NCBI RefSeq assembly: GCF_028596025.1
Contig: NZ_CP117167.1
Span: 4,092,001 to 4,156,000, forward strand
Origin: Mucilaginibacter jinjuensis
GTDB taxonomy: Bacteria > Bacteroidota > Bacteroidia > Sphingobacteriales > Sphingobacteriaceae
Reading direction: 5' to 3'
DNA: 64,000 nt
The notes under the pieces were generated by a model, which made no database searches, was not told the origin of the DNA, and was given only the letters and a program-made list of their open reading frames with translations. A program made the position numbers and the translations under genes. Shown piece by piece: positions 45,501 to 54,112 of the stretch (position 1 is the first letter of the stretch; each line of letters begins with the position of its first letter).

Positions 45501-46517
45501 ATCTGCTGTAACTAATACATTGTAAGTCTGGGCAACTTCGTCGCTTAGGCTATCCTTAATGGTTGCGCTCATCCGCTTACTTATACCTTCAAAATCGGAA
45601 ACACCGTTACGAAAAGAGCCATTATAGGAAAGAAACGTAAAAAACAGTACCGACATCAGCAGCATTGGGATGGCCAGCGAGAGCAACCCGTCCATGGCGG
45701 TCATCCGGTCCTGGCCCCCCATCTGGTAAAGTTTTATCCAGGGCAATGCCAGGATAGCCGTAACCGCAATTAATAATAAAAATAACACTACCTGTTCGGG
45801 CAATTCATTTCTTTCTGAGTTGTAGTGCTTTTTGGTTAACAGCCCGGCAATAATAATTGGTGAAGCGGTTTTAAGGTTTAATTGTTGTGAGAAAAGCTTA
45901 TAGGAGCCCCCACTTAACGAAACATCTTTTACCTGTGCGTTTGCAAACGCGCTTTTTTTGCTCTTTAACGAATCGGCAATCATTTGGGTAATGCCGCTTG
46001 GGAAACTCTGGTAAATTACATTTGACTGGCTAAGAATGATATACTCATCAAAAACATCGCCCGGAAGCAGTGGTTCTATAAACTGCTTAAAAGTATAGGT
46101 GATTTTAATTTGCACTTTGCCGGTATCTATCCCTATTGAAAGTGCCTCATCATCAAAGTTAACCGTTGTATCTTCGGCAGTATTGCCTTTAGGGTTTTTA
46201 TACCGGGTATTAATAGAGAGATTAAAATCTTTTTGGGGATAGCTGTCGATATAACGATGTATTTTCGCGGTATCGTAGTCGGCAGCGTTTGCTTTATAAT
46301 TACGAATGAGGTTATGTACCAAAGCCAGCGAATTATCTACCTTATCTGATATTTTTTGTTCTGTGTTTTGTAGCGCCCTAAACTGCTTTGTTTCTAAATT
46401 AATTTGATTATGAGGCACATAAACAAAGAAATACAAAACACCGAGTACCAATATTACAATCAGTGTGGCAATAATTACGCTTTGGCTGCGGCTGAAGGAA
46501 AAAAGATTCTTAAACAT
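42546..46517 (-). CDS. Large Cache-like sensor/membrane protein with P-loop NTPase domain
   Basis: 1323 residues. In order: membrane helix (about 12-33); an extracellular domain (about 35-235); two helices (about 243-300); a second extracellular Cache-like domain (about 300-555, with YFYRLKNQQPLYL and YAIVIMEDKS); a run of several helices (about 560-790); another extracellular loop; a helix near 905; a P-loop domain with FLIGSPGSGKMKKIMDLI near 955 and YDLVIVDHFGYD near 1023; a winged-helix-like region (WQSLTKEEKFLLYDLAEDGL); and two C-terminal helices (1272-1320). After the Walker Lys the usual Ser/Thr is Met, so ATP hydrolysis may be weak or altered. The layout resembles a membrane-bound STAND-type switch. 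I do not recognise a named family. Stand-alone gene. Confidence 0.75.
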   Translation of the reverse strand: MFKNLFSFSRSQSVIIATLIVILVLGVLYFFVYVPHNQINLETKQFRALQNTEQKISDKVDNSLALVHNLIRNYKANAADYDTAKIHRYIDSYPQKDFNLSINTRYKNPKGNTAEDTTVNFDDEALSIGIDTGKVQIKITYTFKQFIEPLLPGDVFDEYIILSQSNVIYQSFPSGITQMIADSLKSKKSAFANAQVKDVSLSGGSYKLFSQQLNLKTASPIIIAGLLTKKHYNSERNELPEQVVLFLLLIAVTAILALPWIKLYQMGGQDRMTAMDGLLSLAIPMLLMSVLFFTFLSYNGSFRNGVSDFEGISKRMSATIKDSLSDEVAQTYNVLVTADSIYDHNKSQVKYPKKDLWDDSLIYNKLQGILSNTKVNQLYQLNTDGHEMQESWMPDHKRPPPGDFSNRAYFYRLKNQQPLYLKHDSQKPFYIEQVTSWTTGIFTSVMAIPHKGGGAPYTAMSFDLKTFDHPVLTPGFLYCIINMQGDVLYHANKSKQLNENLTTQFSAQDELKAALGAHSDKLFNTKYSGKQYNVYLSPLADLPYAIVIMEDKSYDNIRALNSFVFSFSMLFTFFIVLALELFIVFVLSVKKHYYRKHYFDISWIGPDSRFRQEYKLALWGNIATILLLLCWIGNTHFLECFYMLLTASGLSYLFLNALYAIFYKAYDIDKYRLKVNAVIALAGIIVLLDAVAAYQTEIGRLLIFQVLLILILGSILFFHDKLKERLNTPITANYIRGFSLMTFTRFIITSGLPVLLFYISITNYEIKLVTRYRHVQFAKTIQENYLANTKALDSASRYIDHTWINSVKIIDKKDTLYHSKGDSCTRTLFKLLTIGDKNQITGMNEFDRDPTDSSWQYSSLLEKGVGVTYYHLNDKSYLEVKSGDLNYKLPVKGYLGFIYWVLFFGALAFFWLSLHYILRRLFALNLPAETCWQDIDTLLLKDNELNSRIFLIGSPGSGKMKKIMDLINGKAPDKMMGDNTLKKINYYVADMILMPNDKDIAENDTDWTDLKKDALDPKYDLVIVDHFGYDIKNPVSNRLKLNFLEELLQDNPRKVIIISTVHPINFLDSLNSQQAAYAAMATSGASDANTPAPNRAPEHDLERWHVLLGHFKIAIQKLNSEDVTPDVNDPTWQKILMYETRSGHFFDNMGKPIADMLAKRVTDKNKVGIESLSIKLGITAHYFYMYMWQSLTKEEKFLLYDLAEDGLVNPYDDYNLILLICKGLIIRENGILKIFNHGFRNFILTAIGGTEAMQIQRQIRDNGNWSKLKVPLVILIVAVLIFLLASQQETYTTLVKYLTAIAVGVPTVLKIFSFFNSSESKVT

Positions 46518-46883
46518 GGTATAGGTTTTATGCCTCCCGAAAACAATGCGGTTAACAGAAGTATTATTAAGAAATTTTTCTTACCAATAACATGGCAAAT
46601 TAATGCCTGTGTTGACCGGTAAATACCGGCTATTTTGAAAGTTTCTGACTAAGGAAAAAGATCCAGACCTATTAAAAGCCGGGATTATGCGGTACTGCAA
46701 TAAAATTATAGAGTGGGTTCCGGGATTATAAAACAGAGCCCCTGGGGTATACCTAAATGTAGGCAGTAACATCTAAAAAACAAAGAGGTGTTTTCACGGT
46801 ATTTATTCTCGCAAAAAGGCCTGTAAGTTATGCACTTACAGGCCTTTTCATTCTATAATCCCATCGTTTTTATGAGTGGATCA
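46518..46883. other. Intergenic region with no gene
   Basis: 366 bases between the large membrane protein start and the MarR stop. Apart from the MarR terminator at 46814-46848, I see no coding sequence or RNA gene; the promoter of the 1323-residue protein must lie here. Confidence 0.5.
46814..46848 (-). terminator. Terminator of the MarR gene
   Basis: AAAAGGCCTGTAAGT (46814-46828) and ACTTACAGGCCTTTT (46834-46848) are exact reverse complements with a 5-base loop and a T-tract on either strand. It lies 36 bases beyond the MarR stop. Confidence 0.85.
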
Positions 46884-47339
46884 TTACACGGCAATATCAA
46901 CTTTTTTCATACTTAATATATCGCCAAGATTGGTGTTGATCACTTTTAAAACGCGAAGGCAATTATACATTTCCTGCCAGGTGATCCCCTGCGTAACATT
47001 GTCTTCAAAATGCTGAAATGTGTTTTCCAGCCCCTCCAATACCTTATTACCCTTTTCGGTCAATAAAACCAGCCTGCCGCGCCTGTCTTTGTAGTTTATA
47101 GCGCGTGTTACGTAACCATTATCCTGTAGTGTATCAATAATTGGTGCCATGTTTGAGCGTTCGATATTGAGGTTTTCACACAATTTTTTCTGGGTCATTT
47201 TACCGCCAAAGCGCGATAACTGTATGATGATCTGGTAGTGTTGCCTGATATCGCTTTGCTCAAAAAATGTGTTTAAGTACTGATGATATGCTTTGTTGGC
47301 CAGCTTAAGTTGCAAGCTGAACTCTTCTCCGAAATTCAT
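46884..47339 (-). CDS. MarR-family transcriptional regulator
   Basis: 151 residues. The winged helix-turn-helix runs through KMTQKKLCENLNIERSNMAP and IIDTLQDNGYVTRAINYKDRRGRLVLLTEKG, the classical MarR wing with its D-x-R basic pair. The flanking helices would form the dimer interface. MarR proteins are repressors released by small phenolic or oxidant ligands. Two inverted repeats upstream (47354-47378 and 47401-47440) are candidate self-operators. No obvious partner transporter or enzyme is next to it. Confidence 0.87.
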   Translation of the reverse strand: MNFGEEFSLQLKLANKAYHQYLNTFFEQSDIRQHYQIIIQLSRFGGKMTQKKLCENLNIERSNMAPIIDTLQDNGYVTRAINYKDRRGRLVLLTEKGNKVLEGLENTFQHFEDNVTQGITWQEMYNCLRVLKVINTNLGDILSMKKVDIAV

Positions 47340-47353
47340 GAATTAAGATCAAT

Positions 47354-47378
47354 AAATAGCACCCCTTCCCTGCTATTT
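47354..47378. promoter_or_regulatory. Candidate MarR operator
   Basis: AAATAGCA (47354-47361) and TGCTATTT (47371-47378) are exact inverted repeats with a 9-base pyrimidine spacer, 15 bases upstream of the MarR ATG. Two half-sites one and a half to two turns apart suit a dimeric winged-helix regulator. Confidence 0.45.
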
Positions 47379-47400
47379 GGCAAGTGGGCACAGATAAAAC

Positions 47401-47440
47401 AATAAAATACATTGACTTCGGGGTATTAAATGTATTTATT
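47401..47440. promoter_or_regulatory. Second inverted repeat upstream of marR, operator or weak terminator
   Basis: AATAAAATACATT and AATGTATTTATT (47429-47440) are inverted repeats apart from one extra A. It lies 8 bases beyond the stop of the small membrane protein gene and could serve as that gene's terminator or as part of the MarR control region. Confidence 0.35.
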
Positions 47441-47447
47441 GTTTATT

Positions 47448-47816
47448 TCAGATCAGAAGCGTTCGGATGCGCAGATAAAGATTATCTGAATTGGGGACTT
47501 TTAAATGCCGGTACAACCACTTATTAAAAGTGGTGAAGTGCTTACTTGTAGTAAACAGTAAAAAGCCGGCACAGCAAAGTATTACGGCCAGGTCTTTAAG
47601 GGTTAATTTAACCGGCGGAGTTGTAAAATGATAATTAGAAATAAGCCCCCATGAATTAGCATGAATATATGCCGGGCTTATGTGATGTTTATGTTCAGTA
47701 GTATTAACAGGCAGATGACGGGCATCTCCCCTTAAAGCAGTAATTATAGGGCTTACCAAAAGCATATAAATGCTTAACAGTAACAATACAGTTTTTAATA
47801 AAACAGACCTGCTCAC
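47448..47816 (-). CDS. Small hypothetical membrane protein
   Basis: 122 residues with two hydrophobic segments (about 6-28 and 73-90) and a basic C-terminus (KWLYRHLKV, then LYLRIRTLL). The start is GTG at 47814-47816; the next in-frame ATG would cut off most of the first hydrophobic segment. His-rich stretch EHKHHISPAYIH lies between the segments. I recognise no family. It is 108 bases upstream of marR on the same strand and might share its transcript. Confidence 0.5.
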   Translation of the reverse strand: MSRSVLLKTVLLLLSIYMLLVSPIITALRGDARHLPVNTTEHKHHISPAYIHANSWGLISNYHFTTPPVKLTLKDLAVILCCAGFLLFTTSKHFTTFNKWLYRHLKVPNSDNLYLRIRTLLI

Positions 47817-47921
47817 AATATTTAAACTAATTAGTAAGCAAATATCATATATAAATTTTAATAAAAAATATTACTGCATTTATTTAATCAAAACTTAACG
47901 GTGTAAATAATGCATAAACAA

Positions 47922-47949
47922 AAAGGCTGCTCACAATTGAGCAGCCTTT
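47922..47949 (-). terminator. Terminator of the TonB receptor/lipoprotein operon
   Basis: AAAGGCTGCTCA (47922-47933) and TGAGCAGCCTTT (47938-47949) are exact reverse complements with a 4-base loop and A/T tails. It starts 20 bases beyond the lipoprotein stop at 47969. Confidence 0.85.
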
Positions 47950-47968
47950 CTTAAACTAAAAATCTAAT

Positions 47969-48478
47969 TTATTGCGCTGTTGTCTTAAAAAAAGCCGACT
48001 GCGTAATAGATGAGTTTTTCGAGTTATCTGCATTGTAAGCAGTAGCCCGTACACCATAAGTACCACCATTAGTTAAACCTAATAAACTAAGTTTTAGGTT
48101 AATTGTACCTGCATACACGTTTGTGTTAGGATAGGTAGTTGATTGCAATGTATAGCCAATGGTATGATTGGTTACCGTGGCTGTTGATGATTTATCCTTA
48201 CCAGTCCATTGAGCAAAATCAATAGTCTTAATTACTGTCGAACCATTAAGTATTTCTACCTTAAATGCACCTGTTGCCATATTGGTTGTGGTTGCACCAA
48301 AGTTTAGTTGTAAAACTGTATTTGATATGGTAAAAGGGCTCACTTGCTGATAGCCAAGGCTGCTTAACTGCAAAGCAGGTAGCTTAGGCTCAATCCCTCC
48401 GATATCGGCTTTTTTTGTGCATGAGAACATGGTTAATGTCAACAGCATCATCAAAGTCATGATTATATTCTTTTTCAT
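47969..48478 (-). CDS. Small lipoprotein paired with an Oar-like TonB receptor
   Basis: 169 residues with a lipobox near residue 20 (LTMFSC). The mature part is Thr/Ser/Asn-rich with the strand pattern of a single immunoglobulin-like or fibronectin-like fold (VLQLNFGATTTNMATGAFKV, and YGVRATAYNADNS at the end). No family recognised. It follows the TonB-dependent receptor by 45 bases and ends at a strong terminator, so it is probably a surface partner of that receptor; not a SusD homologue. Confidence 0.65.
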   Translation of the reverse strand: MKKNIIMTLMMLLTLTMFSCTKKADIGGIEPKLPALQLSSLGYQQVSPFTISNTVLQLNFGATTTNMATGAFKVEILNGSTVIKTIDFAQWTGKDKSSTATVTNHTIGYTLQSTTYPNTNVYAGTINLKLSLLGLTNGGTYGVRATAYNADNSKNSSITQSAFFKTTAQ

Positions 48479-48523
48479 TGTTTTCTATTTAAAATTCTTA
48501 ACAATACTTTATCCTATCGCTGA

Positions 48524-51500
48524 TTAAAAGATATACTTAGCACCAATTAATAAGCTCCAGGTGGTACCAGAAGTAGCATCAACAAACGGCGTATTTACTA
48601 ATTGGCCGTTTAACTGACGCATGTTGTAGCTTGGTACGCCATTATTATCAATGCTGGTATAAGTAAGCGGGCTTGTGAAAGTAGCCTGCTTTTGTACACC
48701 CCAGTATTTGCTTAATAAGTTAGGTAAGTTTTGTACAACTGCACTTAACTGCAAAGTATGTTTCTGGTTATTTTTACCGGTGGTGATATAGAAGTCTTGT
48801 AATAAGTTGGCATCTATACGGTTATACCATGGGAAATAAGCAGCGTTTCTTTTCGCGTACTGGCCCCTGTGTTTTTTCAGATACGGAGTATTGTTGATAA
48901 ACTGCTCCAGAGCTGCTGCTTGTTGTTGTGGCGTATAAGTATACACTACACCGTTTACAGTTGCCGTATAAGAAGCAAAGGTTAACTCATTTGCTTTTTT
49001 AGGGATATACATCAGGTCTGATGATGCGTTTCCGTCACCATTGATGTCACCATTGATGCTATAGCTGTAACCCCCGAAACCTTGTGCAGATCCCTGGTAA
49101 AATAAACCGATAGTAGTAGCAGCATGATCAAGATAAGTAAACCTGTATGATGCATAAGCAACTACACGGTGAGGTACAAAGTTTGGCGTATTGCCTAACT
49201 CTACATCATTGCTGGTACCAACGTTGGTAGTAGAAGCCCAAACGCTTGCTGCTGTTGAACCTGCTGTGCTAAATGCCTCCTCTGCCTTGGTGTAGGTGTA
49301 AGATGCAGAAGCAAACAATCCGTTTTCAAATCTTTTGGTCAATTGCCCTGTTAAAGATGCGGCATATCCCTTATTGGTATTCTCTAATATTACAGCTGTG
49401 CTGATATTAGGATAAATTAAACGATCGTTAGCGGTAACCAGGTTATTGGCGCCTGTACCTACGTAACGCACCCTTGACTGGTCGCCTTCGTTAAGTACGC
49501 CGGTAGGTGCTTTAAGGTTGGCATTACGCATACGGGTTGCATTAATATCTTTAGTATACAAACCTTCTACAGTAGCAATGAAGCCATTACCAAGGTTTTT
49601 CTCTACAGCCGCGTTAACCCTGAAAACTTGCGGAAATTTAAAGTTACGGTCAATTAATACCGTTGACGGCTGGATGGCAGTACCTGCAGTTTGTGGGAAC
49701 AGTGAAGCGTAAGTGCTTGGATCTTTTACCAATTTAATGTTCTTCAGCTGATCTGCAGTTGCAACACCACCAAAGTTATACATACCGCTGTTGCTTGGTC
49801 CGTTGGTTAAGAATACGTAAGGAACACGGCCTGTAAAAATACCCATACCTCCACGTAACACCAATGAATTATCATCCAGGAAACTTGCCCTGAAACCAAT
49901 TCTTGGCGATAGCATGATTCTTGATTTTGGCCATAAACCAGAGTTATATGATTTCATGTTACCGTTTGCATCCGGCAATAACATAGCTGTCATTTGCGGG
50001 TTTTCAATCGGGTCTTGCAGATAAATGCTCTTGTCGGCACGTAAACCGTAAGTAAGTTTAAAATTGCTGTTTACGGTGTACTCATCCTGTGCATACAAGC
50101 TTAAAGTACCCACTTTTAAGTTAGCCGAGAAAACTTTGTCCTGGCCCGGTACCAATGAGTAGTTGTAGGTAAATTGCAGTGGCGTACGGTCGTTCAGGAA
50201 ATCATCTAATGAGTTATAGATGTATGAACCTGCTGCACCCGGCATAAAGGCATTGCCAATACGCTGGTACTCGTAATTAACACCGGCTGTAATGGTGTGC
50301 TTACCTGCATAATAAGTTAAGTTATCATACAAACTGGTGGTGTTATCAATAACCTCGTTGTATTTGGTATATGGATCAGAACCTGCGGTAATGTAGTTAC
50401 TGCCCTGGCCATTAAAAATATCGATGGTTGGGAAGATATCGCCTTTAGAAGTTCTTGGGTTATCGTACTTTTTGAAGGTTAACAGTAACTGGTTTGATAA
50501 TTTAGGGCTGATAGAGCTGTTTAACTCGGCAGTACCTGTGGTTACCTTATTGATAAAACCGTAGTTTGAGTTTGCAAACGCGATAGATTGGTTACTGTAA
50601 CGGTTGTTAGGCAAACCACCTGTACCGCGGGTTGTTGTTCCGCCGGTAGCATTGGTGTAAGAGTAAGGCCCGTTGTTTGGCGTACTGCCCGCGTTAATTT
50701 GCTGATCGCTGGTAGCGTTTAAGTAGCTGTATTTAACAGTCAGCTTGTTTTTATCGTTGATGTTCCAGTCTAACTTAACCAAAAACTTAGTGTTCTGCGG
50801 CTTAAATGCTTCAAAGTTATCGTAAGCGCCGGTTTCGTAACCAAATTTGGTTCTCAGGTAATCAGATACCTTAACTAAATCTGCAACAGGAGTTGCAGCC
50901 ATTGTACCGTTGCCAGAACCACCGGTTGGCGAATAGTTAATGCCTGGTGAAGTAGATGTTTCTCTTTCGAAGTTACCGAAGAAGAATAATTTATTTTTGA
51001 TGATCGGGCCGCCTAAAGTAGCACCGTAAATTTTAGTGCTGGCTTTAGCAACGTTATTACCAATGTAGTTATCGCCGATATTGTTACCGTTAAACGATTG
51101 ATTTTTGTAATAAGTGTATGCAGAACCATGGAAAGTGTTAGTACCGCTTTTAGTAGTTGCGTAAACACCTGCACCGGTAAAGCCTGATTGCTTAACATCA
51201 AACGGCGCCACGTTTATCGAAATCTCATCATAAGTTTCGATAGAAATTGGCTGTGTACCACCACCTGGTAAAGGCTCGTTAGATGTACCGAACGTATTAT
51301 TGAGGTTGGCACCATCAACAGTTACACTGTTATACCTTGGGTCGCGGCCGGCAAAGCTATTACCGCTTGCCTGTGGCGATAAACGGGTAAAGTCTGTTAT
51401 GCTACGCGAAAAGGTAGGCAAAGTTGCCATTGATGCCCTGTCGATATTAGTACTTGCGCCTAAACGAGCGCTGGCAAGGCGTTTGGTTCCTTTAACAGTA

Positions 51501-51850
51501 ACCGCCGCTAACTCTACACCCGTTGCCGACATATTTGAATTCAGGATGTAGGGCTGGCCTAATTGCAGGGTAATATCGGTATAGGTTGATTTGCTGAAAC
51601 CTATATAAGATATTTCAACCTTGTAAGGGCCGCCTGTACGCATACCCGGGATGCTGTACAAACCATCTTTATTGGTTACCACAGCGTAAACTGTACCAGA
51701 CGGTACGTGTGTGGCCCTTACGGTTGCACCCGGTAGCGTGACGTTTTTATCGTCTTTAATTGTACCAGACATACTGCTGGATGTTACCTGTGCAAAAGCC
51801 TGTATCATTGTAAACAGGCAGAGCATGGAGAGAAGTAAAAATTTCCTCAT
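48524..51850 (-). CDS. Oar-like TonB-dependent outer-membrane receptor
   Basis: 1108 residues. Signal peptide (LLSMLCLFTMIQAFAQ), then a carboxypeptidase-regulatory-like domain (about 22-110: SGTIKDDKNVTLPGATVRAT), a plug (RYNSVTVDGANLNNTFGTSN, then YDEISINVAPFDVKQSGFTG) and a beta-barrel ending SLLIGAKYIF with the terminal Phe. The plug wording and the absence of a SusD partner match the Oar type rather than SusC. Oar-like receptors import or export large substrates, including proteases in some bacteria. A minus-strand TAGTTTTG (TAnnTTTG) at 51885-51892 is a candidate -7 promoter element 35 bases upstream. Substrate unknown. Confidence 0.87.
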   Translation of the reverse strand: MRKFLLLSMLCLFTMIQAFAQVTSSSMSGTIKDDKNVTLPGATVRATHVPSGTVYAVVTNKDGLYSIPGMRTGGPYKVEISYIGFSKSTYTDITLQLGQPYILNSNMSATGVELAAVTVKGTKRLASARLGASTNIDRASMATLPTFSRSITDFTRLSPQASGNSFAGRDPRYNSVTVDGANLNNTFGTSNEPLPGGGTQPISIETYDEISINVAPFDVKQSGFTGAGVYATTKSGTNTFHGSAYTYYKNQSFNGNNIGDNYIGNNVAKASTKIYGATLGGPIIKNKLFFFGNFERETSTSPGINYSPTGGSGNGTMAATPVADLVKVSDYLRTKFGYETGAYDNFEAFKPQNTKFLVKLDWNINDKNKLTVKYSYLNATSDQQINAGSTPNNGPYSYTNATGGTTTRGTGGLPNNRYSNQSIAFANSNYGFINKVTTGTAELNSSISPKLSNQLLLTFKKYDNPRTSKGDIFPTIDIFNGQGSNYITAGSDPYTKYNEVIDNTTSLYDNLTYYAGKHTITAGVNYEYQRIGNAFMPGAAGSYIYNSLDDFLNDRTPLQFTYNYSLVPGQDKVFSANLKVGTLSLYAQDEYTVNSNFKLTYGLRADKSIYLQDPIENPQMTAMLLPDANGNMKSYNSGLWPKSRIMLSPRIGFRASFLDDNSLVLRGGMGIFTGRVPYVFLTNGPSNSGMYNFGGVATADQLKNIKLVKDPSTYASLFPQTAGTAIQPSTVLIDRNFKFPQVFRVNAAVEKNLGNGFIATVEGLYTKDINATRMRNANLKAPTGVLNEGDQSRVRYVGTGANNLVTANDRLIYPNISTAVILENTNKGYAASLTGQLTKRFENGLFASASYTYTKAEEAFSTAGSTAASVWASTTNVGTSNDVELGNTPNFVPHRVVAYASYRFTYLDHAATTIGLFYQGSAQGFGGYSYSINGDINGDGNASSDLMYIPKKANELTFASYTATVNGVVYTYTPQQQAAALEQFINNTPYLKKHRGQYAKRNAAYFPWYNRIDANLLQDFYITTGKNNQKHTLQLSAVVQNLPNLLSKYWGVQKQATFTSPLTYTSIDNNGVPSYNMRQLNGQLVNTPFVDATSGTTWSLLIGAKYIF

Positions 51851-52183
51851 TTTGTTGTTTTGTTAAGTCCTTAGTTTCGAATGGCAAAACTAAATAATGA
51901 GGAAACGCGGTAGGATTAAGGCTCAGTCATGCTTTGTTAAACATGACGTTACCAATGGCTATGCGGCATAGCTAATAAATGCAAAATAACAGTCAGGAAA
52001 ATTGTTGGAGGATAAAAAAGATGCCTGGTGCAGCCCAAAACGCAATCAGAATAAAATATTCAAGATTAACTCTTCATCCGCTTAAAGATCATTTTTCAAT
52101 GATGACCTTTAAACGCAGAGATTGGTATCTTATTTTAAGCCATGATGCAATTTCAGTTTATCAGCATTTTTATGTTGAGACAC
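51851..52183. other. Intergenic region with no gene
   Basis: 333 bases between the receptor start and the sensor stop. Contents seen: a possible receptor promoter element (51885-51892, minus strand) and a GTCATG/CATGAC inverted repeat at 51926-51947. A short plus-strand open frame here has no family match and is treated as chance. Confidence 0.5.
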
Positions 52184-54112
52184 CTATTCATCATGGGCGG
52201 TAATAATTAACCTGCTCCAACCCAAATTTGTGTTTCTTTTTTCTCTTTTCCTATCATCCATCACCTTTTTTACTTTAATGGCATACTGCCAGCAGGTGCT
52301 TTGGCGAATGCCTAATTTTTCTGAAAGCTGATAGGATGATATTGAACCCTTGCTTGTATACATCAGGTATACTAAATAAAATGCCTTATTAATAGGTATG
52401 CGGCTATTTTGGAAAATAGTGTTAAACAATACAGATTCTTCGTAACGGCACTTGATACACCGGCGGCTATAAGGGGCGCGGCCTTCGGTATAAGTTGTAT
52501 TATTGCATTTCACACACTCAAACCCTTTGGTCCATTTAATTTCGGCCAAAAACTTATTGCATTTTTCCTGGTCAGGATACTTTGCGCTAAATTCTTCAAA
52601 AGAAAGTTCGGTAGAAAGTGCCCGGGCATCAGTTACCTTTTCGATATTATCTTTCAGCTGGATGTTATCCTTTTCGAGCAAAACATTCATTCTCGAAATT
52701 TCTGCGGCCTGCAGCTCCAATTGTACGTTAATGGCTACGAGGTTATAATTTTGTTCTTCAATAATGTGGGCTTGCTCAAATATTTTTTGCGACTTCTCAA
52801 TCACCTCTTTTGTTCGGATCTTAACTTTTTCTTCCAGTTCCTGGTTAATAGAATCTTTCAATTCATTATTAATAGACATCTGCTTAAAAGTTTCTTCCTG
52901 GGCGATATCCTTTTCCTTACGCAGCAGCCTCACCTGGTCGCCGATGGCGAAAGAGAGAAACACCATCTCCAATACAAAACTCCCACTCAGGCTATAATGG
53001 CCTATAAAGCCAGGAAAATTAAAAAGATACTTATTATACCCTAATACCATGATGGCCTTGGTAAAGAAGCCGATGAAAAGAAAAGTGTAGCCTAATACAA
53101 AAAAGCGGGCGGGTTTATAGCCACGCTGCCATATCGTGATACCTGTTATAAAAGCGGTAACCAGGGGTACAAATTCTACAAACTTGTAATAAAACAGGCT
53201 TTTATCAAAGCAAAGGCAAACAACAAAAAACAGTGTTCGCAGTACTAAAATATAGTTAATAATGCGGTACAGAATTGGGGCCTTAGTTTTAACATGCAAA
53301 AGCTCTTTGGTAAATATGAGCGCAAAAATGCTGATAAAATATAGCGCCGTGCCATACGCATACTCGTTCCAACTGGGAGAGTTAGGCCATATATATTGAA
53401 AAGCAATGCCGTCTATACTCATTTCATATAGCCCGATACTTAAAATATATAGCACATAAAACAGATATTCTTTTTTCTTAACTGCCATAAACATAAGCAG
53501 GTTATGAAAGCAAAAAATCAGGATCATGCCATAAAACAAACCAAACGTAAAGTATTCGGTAAGGGCATAGTATATAAAGTAATGGAGCGTGCGGTAAACT
53601 ATAATTACGTTAACAGATTCGCGCGAGCTTACCTTAAAATAATAAGTATGCTCGCCAATACTTTGGTTTGGAATTAAAAATTCAAAGTTCTTATGGTTGA
53701 ACAGTCTTTTTTCAAAATTGAGGGATGCCCCTGTCCTGCTGGCTACATAATTCCCTTTCGAATCCGGGATATAGGCTGTAATATTCTCAGTGGTTTGGTC
53801 AAAAAATTCAAAAATGGAGGGCTTATTTAAAATTTTTTCGGTAAAATTTAATTTAACCTTATACCAATATGTAGATTCATGATGATGGTTTTTAGGGTAA
53901 TAATCTTTGTTTACCTCAAAATAATCTTTAAACCTACCATCTGTTATATCGCTGAATGTTAACTTATTAGAAGTATCTTCGAAGCAATAAATCTGATGTT
54001 GAGAAAATATATTGTGCTCCAGTTTGTTATCTATAGCAACAACATCCTGCGAAAAAGCTCGCGCAGATAACAATACACAGATAATTAAAACGAGATTAAT
54101 GCGTTTAATCAT
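52184..54112 (-). CDS. 7TM-DISM membrane sensor fused to an IS1595-type transposase zinc ribbon/HTH, PUL-linked copy
   Basis: 642 residues from the ATG at 54110-54112, chosen because it starts a clean signal peptide (MIKRINLVLIICVLLSARAF). The layout equals that of 24284-26191: DISMED2-like domain (YWYKVKLNF, FEFFDQTTENITAYIPD), seven membrane helices, coiled coil, TDARALSTELSFEEFSAKY, zinc ribbon C-x2-C-x15-C-x2-C (CVKC to CIKC) and the helical block with GSISSYQLSEKLGIRQSTCW. It ends there, without a DDE domain. It is divergent from susC across 569 bases, the place usual for a PUL regulator. A sugar-sensing, membrane-bound transcription factor is inferred; the ligand would be a beta-glucan fragment. 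Confidence 0.82.
   Translation of the reverse strand: MIKRINLVLIICVLLSARAFSQDVVAIDNKLEHNIFSQHQIYCFEDTSNKLTFSDITDGRFKDYFEVNKDYYPKNHHHESTYWYKVKLNFTEKILNKPSIFEFFDQTTENITAYIPDSKGNYVASRTGASLNFEKRLFNHKNFEFLIPNQSIGEHTYYFKVSSRESVNVIIVYRTLHYFIYYALTEYFTFGLFYGMILIFCFHNLLMFMAVKKKEYLFYVLYILSIGLYEMSIDGIAFQYIWPNSPSWNEYAYGTALYFISIFALIFTKELLHVKTKAPILYRIINYILVLRTLFFVVCLCFDKSLFYYKFVEFVPLVTAFITGITIWQRGYKPARFFVLGYTFLFIGFFTKAIMVLGYNKYLFNFPGFIGHYSLSGSFVLEMVFLSFAIGDQVRLLRKEKDIAQEETFKQMSINNELKDSINQELEEKVKIRTKEVIEKSQKIFEQAHIIEEQNYNLVAINVQLELQAAEISRMNVLLEKDNIQLKDNIEKVTDARALSTELSFEEFSAKYPDQEKCNKFLAEIKWTKGFECVKCNNTTYTEGRAPYSRRCIKCRYEESVLFNTIFQNSRIPINKAFYLVYLMYTSKGSISSYQLSEKLGIRQSTCWQYAIKVKKVMDDRKREKRNTNLGWSRLIITAHDE

Noticed and set aside
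46581..46772. 63-codon minus-strand open frame upstream of the 1323-residue gene
   Set aside because: No family match, no hydrophobic or motif pattern, and it overlaps the expected promoter region.
51979..52203. 74-codon plus-strand open frame in the receptor/sensor gap
   Set aside because: No recognisable motif and it runs into the 3' end of the sensor gene.
52409..53044. 211-codon plus-strand open frame
   Set aside because: It lies antisense inside the sensor gene, has low-complexity Phe/Ile/Leu-rich text and no family match; it is a shadow of the coiled-coil region.
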